Source: a bacterium SCSIO 12643 (GTDB taxonomy: Bacteria > Bacteroidota > Bacteroidia > Flavobacteriales_G > Salibacteraceae). Taken from it: a stretch of 64,000 nucleotides of DNA. A program made the position numbers and the translations under genes. The stretch covers positions 186,001 to 250,000 of the forward strand of contig CP073750.1 of assembly GCA_024398135.1 (NCBI GenBank), in the 5' to 3' direction. The notes below the pieces were generated by a model. That model was not told where the DNA came from, searched no databases, and was given only the letters and a program-made list of their open reading frames with translations. Below are positions 61,964-64,000 of this stretch, in pieces (position 1 is the first letter of the stretch; each line of letters begins with the position of its first letter).

Positions 61964-64000
61964 ATGATTGACAAGTATCCTCAAATACAGAATGAATTCA
62001 ATGAATTCTCCCAATCGGACGTCACCCACGCCCTTCAAATTTCAGGAATGGCTATCTGGGAATATGACATCATTTCTCGTGATGTTAAGTTTAATGAAAA
62101 CTGGTTTGTAATTCTTGGTTACGGACTAGATGAACTTCCTCCTAAAACTTCTACATTTTATCAATTGCTTCACCCCGAAGATTATGATATTTTAAAAGAT
62201 GCTGAAAAAGCGCATTTGATCCATAACCCACATGGTATTTTGGAGGTTCAATATAGAATGCGAACAAAGTCGGGCAAATGGAAATGGCTTCGTAATAGAA
62301 GTAAGCTTATTTACGATGAGGATGACCACCCAATAAAATGGGTGGGCAGTATTCTGGATATCAGCCGACTTAAAGATTCGGAACATCAAGTGATTCAAAA
62401 AAACCAGCATATCAATGCTGTAGTAAACTCTCTATCCGACATTATATATGAGATTGATGAAGATTACACTTTTATTAATTGTTGGGTTCCAAATAACAAT
62501 CCGTTACATACCAGAATAAAATCTTATAAAGGAAAAAATGTTTCTGATGTGTTTAGTCGCACAGTCTATTCCTATTTTAAAAACCTGGTTGACGAAACTA
62601 TTAATACCGGAAAACCGCAAGAACTCACTTACTATTCTCCTAAATTTGACAAATATTACCTGGCCCGAACCACCATGATTCCTCGGAATGATTCATTCAA
62701 AAAGCATATCACAATGGTGGTTCAGGATATTACCAGTATCCAAAAGACCAGGAATAGATTAGAAAAAAATGAAGCCAATCTAAATGCTATTATTCAAAAT
62801 ACATCTGATGTTTTTTGGGCAATTGATATTACGGGTAATATGATTATTTTCAATCAGGCTTTTGATGAATTGTACTACAACTTATCACATTTACATCCCG
62901 AGATTGGAGCACCATTATATGACGGCTTTTTGTTAGATGAAACTGCCAAAAGGTGGCGCTTGATTCATGCTAAGTCTTTGAATGGGATAGACACTCAGTT
63001 CTCCAAACATGTACATTTCTTAGATGGAAGAAAAAGGTTTTACAAATTCCATATCAACCCATTGAAAAATCTGGAGGGAGAAATTATTGGAAGTGTGGTT
63101 ACAGGGCGAGATATTGATGACATCTACACTTCAAAAAAACAGGCAGAAAAAGCTGCGAGGTTAAAATCTAAATTCGTTTCTACGATCAGTCATGAAATTA
63201 GAACCCCATTAAATGCTATTCTGGGCACATGTCACCAGCTTGAATTAAATAATAAACAAGAAAACCTGAATGAGGATATTAATATATTACATCTAGCTTC
63301 TGAAAACCTATTATCTTTAATCAATGATGTACTTGATTTCACCAAGCTAGAATCTGGAAAATCCACATATAAACCATCTCATTTCAATCTAACACACTTA
63401 CTCAAAAACATCAGTCAGTTCTTACGGAACCTGGCGACCAATAAAGGATTGGAATTTAATATTGATATTACGGAAGATTTACCGGAATTTATTACCACAG
63501 ACAAAACAAAACTTCATCAAATACTAACTAACTTACTCAACAACGCCATAAAGTATACCGATAAGGGAATGGTAAACTTTAGGGTGACTTCAAATAAAAC
63601 ATCTAAAGATAAAGCTCTGATTGGGTTTGAAATTATAGATACAGGTGTTGGCATTCCAAAATCTGATCTAAAAAACATATTCGATAGTTTCACCCAATCA
63701 TCCACTTCATTTGATTTACAAAAAGGAGGTACAGGTTTAGGTTTAGCCATAACGAAAAACCTTGTAAATCTATTAAACGGAGAAATTACTGTCAAATCAA
63801 CTGTAGGAAAGGGTTCTATCTTCTATTTGGAATTGGAGTTTGATATCTATCATCAAAAAATGAAAACGACTGAACCGCATTATTTATCTGAAGATCTGGA
63901 AGGGATCAATATTTTGATTGCAGAGGACAATGAGATCAATGCTAAAATTATAACACGTCTGTTAGGCCAATGGAATGCTTCGTATGACTTGGCCTGTAAT
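61964..64000 (+). CDS. PAS-domain hybrid histidine kinase, C-terminally cut by the window edge
   Basis: The frame is open for 679 codons from ATG 61964 to the end of the window. Three PAS-like domains are visible (residues about 18-140, 145-260 and 275-385), the first containing SGKWKWLRNRSKL. A HisKA segment follows with phospho-acceptor in FVSTISHEIRTPLNAILG, and an ATPase domain with ILTNLLNNAIKYTDKG, DTGVGIP and GGTGLGLAITKNL. The end, INILIAEDNEINAKIITRLL, starts a receiver domain. No signal peptide or membrane helix is seen, so it may be cytosolic. It is divergent from ccoI. Confidence 0.93.
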   Translation, partial: MIDKYPQIQNEFNEFSQSDVTHALQISGMAIWEYDIISRDVKFNENWFVILGYGLDELPPKTSTFYQLLHPEDYDILKDAEKAHLIHNPHGILEVQYRMRTKSGKWKWLRNRSKLIYDEDDHPIKWVGSILDISRLKDSEHQVIQKNQHINAVVNSLSDIIYEIDEDYTFINCWVPNNNPLHTRIKSYKGKNVSDVFSRTVYSYFKNLVDETINTGKPQELTYYSPKFDKYYLARTTMIPRNDSFKKHITMVVQDITSIQKTRNRLEKNEANLNAIIQNTSDVFWAIDITGNMIIFNQAFDELYYNLSHLHPEIGAPLYDGFLLDETAKRWRLIHAKSLNGIDTQFSKHVHFLDGRKRFYKFHINPLKNLEGEIIGSVVTGRDIDDIYTSKKQAEKAARLKSKFVSTISHEIRTPLNAILGTCHQLELNNKQENLNEDINILHLASENLLSLINDVLDFTKLESGKSTYKPSHFNLTHLLKNISQFLRNLATNKGLEFNIDITEDLPEFITTDKTKLHQILTNLLNNAIKYTDKGMVNFRVTSNKTSKDKALIGFEIIDTGVGIPKSDLKNIFDSFTQSSTSFDLQKGGTGLGLAITKNLVNLLNGEITVKSTVGKGSIFYLELEFDIYHQKMKTTEPHYLSEDLEGINILIAEDNEINAKIITRLLGQWNASYDLACN

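Overview
The window looks like a chromosomal segment of a Bacteroidota bacterium, most likely of the order Flavobacteriales. The DNA is AT-rich. Many genes carry the Bacteroidota promoter core TAnnTTTG and few have a Shine-Dalgarno sequence. Gene content agrees: a TonB-dependent receptor with an N-terminal carboxypeptidase-regulatory-like domain, an exported nuclease with a type IX secretion tail, a fused CcoN-CcoO oxidase, a fused ResB-CcsA cytochrome c synthase and LytTR regulators fed by propeller-type sensor kinases. I saw no phage, transposon, CRISPR array, tRNA or rRNA.

Layout. Positions 1-70 hold the start of a probable ECF sigma factor. Positions 399-782 encode a small protein made of three near-identical repeats. 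Positions 853-9586 are a long minus-strand run of poorly known genes: a GH20 hexosaminidase operon with a lipoprotein and a YcxB-like protein, then small secreted or membrane proteins including a TPM-domain protein. Two genes at 8930-10196 share an 18-bp palindromic promoter element. A DEAD-box helicase and a TonB-dependent receptor follow on the plus strand (10367-14346).

Positions 16479-23082 form a respiratory nitrite-ammonification block: porin, NrfH and NrfA in one operon, followed by the heme-ligation protein CcsBA with its own promoter. A perfect TGTGA-N6-TCACA site lies upstream. A nuclease, a GT-C membrane protein and MarC follow. Positions 27492-33659 hold two tandem propeller histidine kinases and one LytTR response regulator. 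The kinases have divergent sensor halves and nearly identical output halves, and neither has an ATG start. Positions 33848-37442 encode anion and sulfur transport (SulP, a split YeeE/YedE pair) around ndk. Positions 37565-51750 are mostly housekeeping: rfbC, a lytic transglycosylase, uridine kinase, a small transaldolase, NhaA, a low-molecular-weight phosphatase, an RsmI-like methylase, dapD and a glycosyltransferase 9, plus three paralogous lipoproteins at 40018-42049.

Positions 52791-61795 hold the cbb3 oxidase locus on the minus strand: ccoI, ccoS, ccoNO, ccoQ, ccoP, ccoG, ccoH and a SafE-type membrane protein, with two intra-operon hairpins. The window ends inside a hybrid histidine kinase. 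Together, the high-affinity oxidase, the nitrite reductase and the cytochrome c synthase suggest an organism adapted to low and fluctuating oxygen. No single locus is an obviously new defence or biosynthetic system. The most original signals are regulatory (the shared palindrome module, leaderless promoters, a terminator abutting a promoter), the mosaic twin kinases and the triple-repeat protein.
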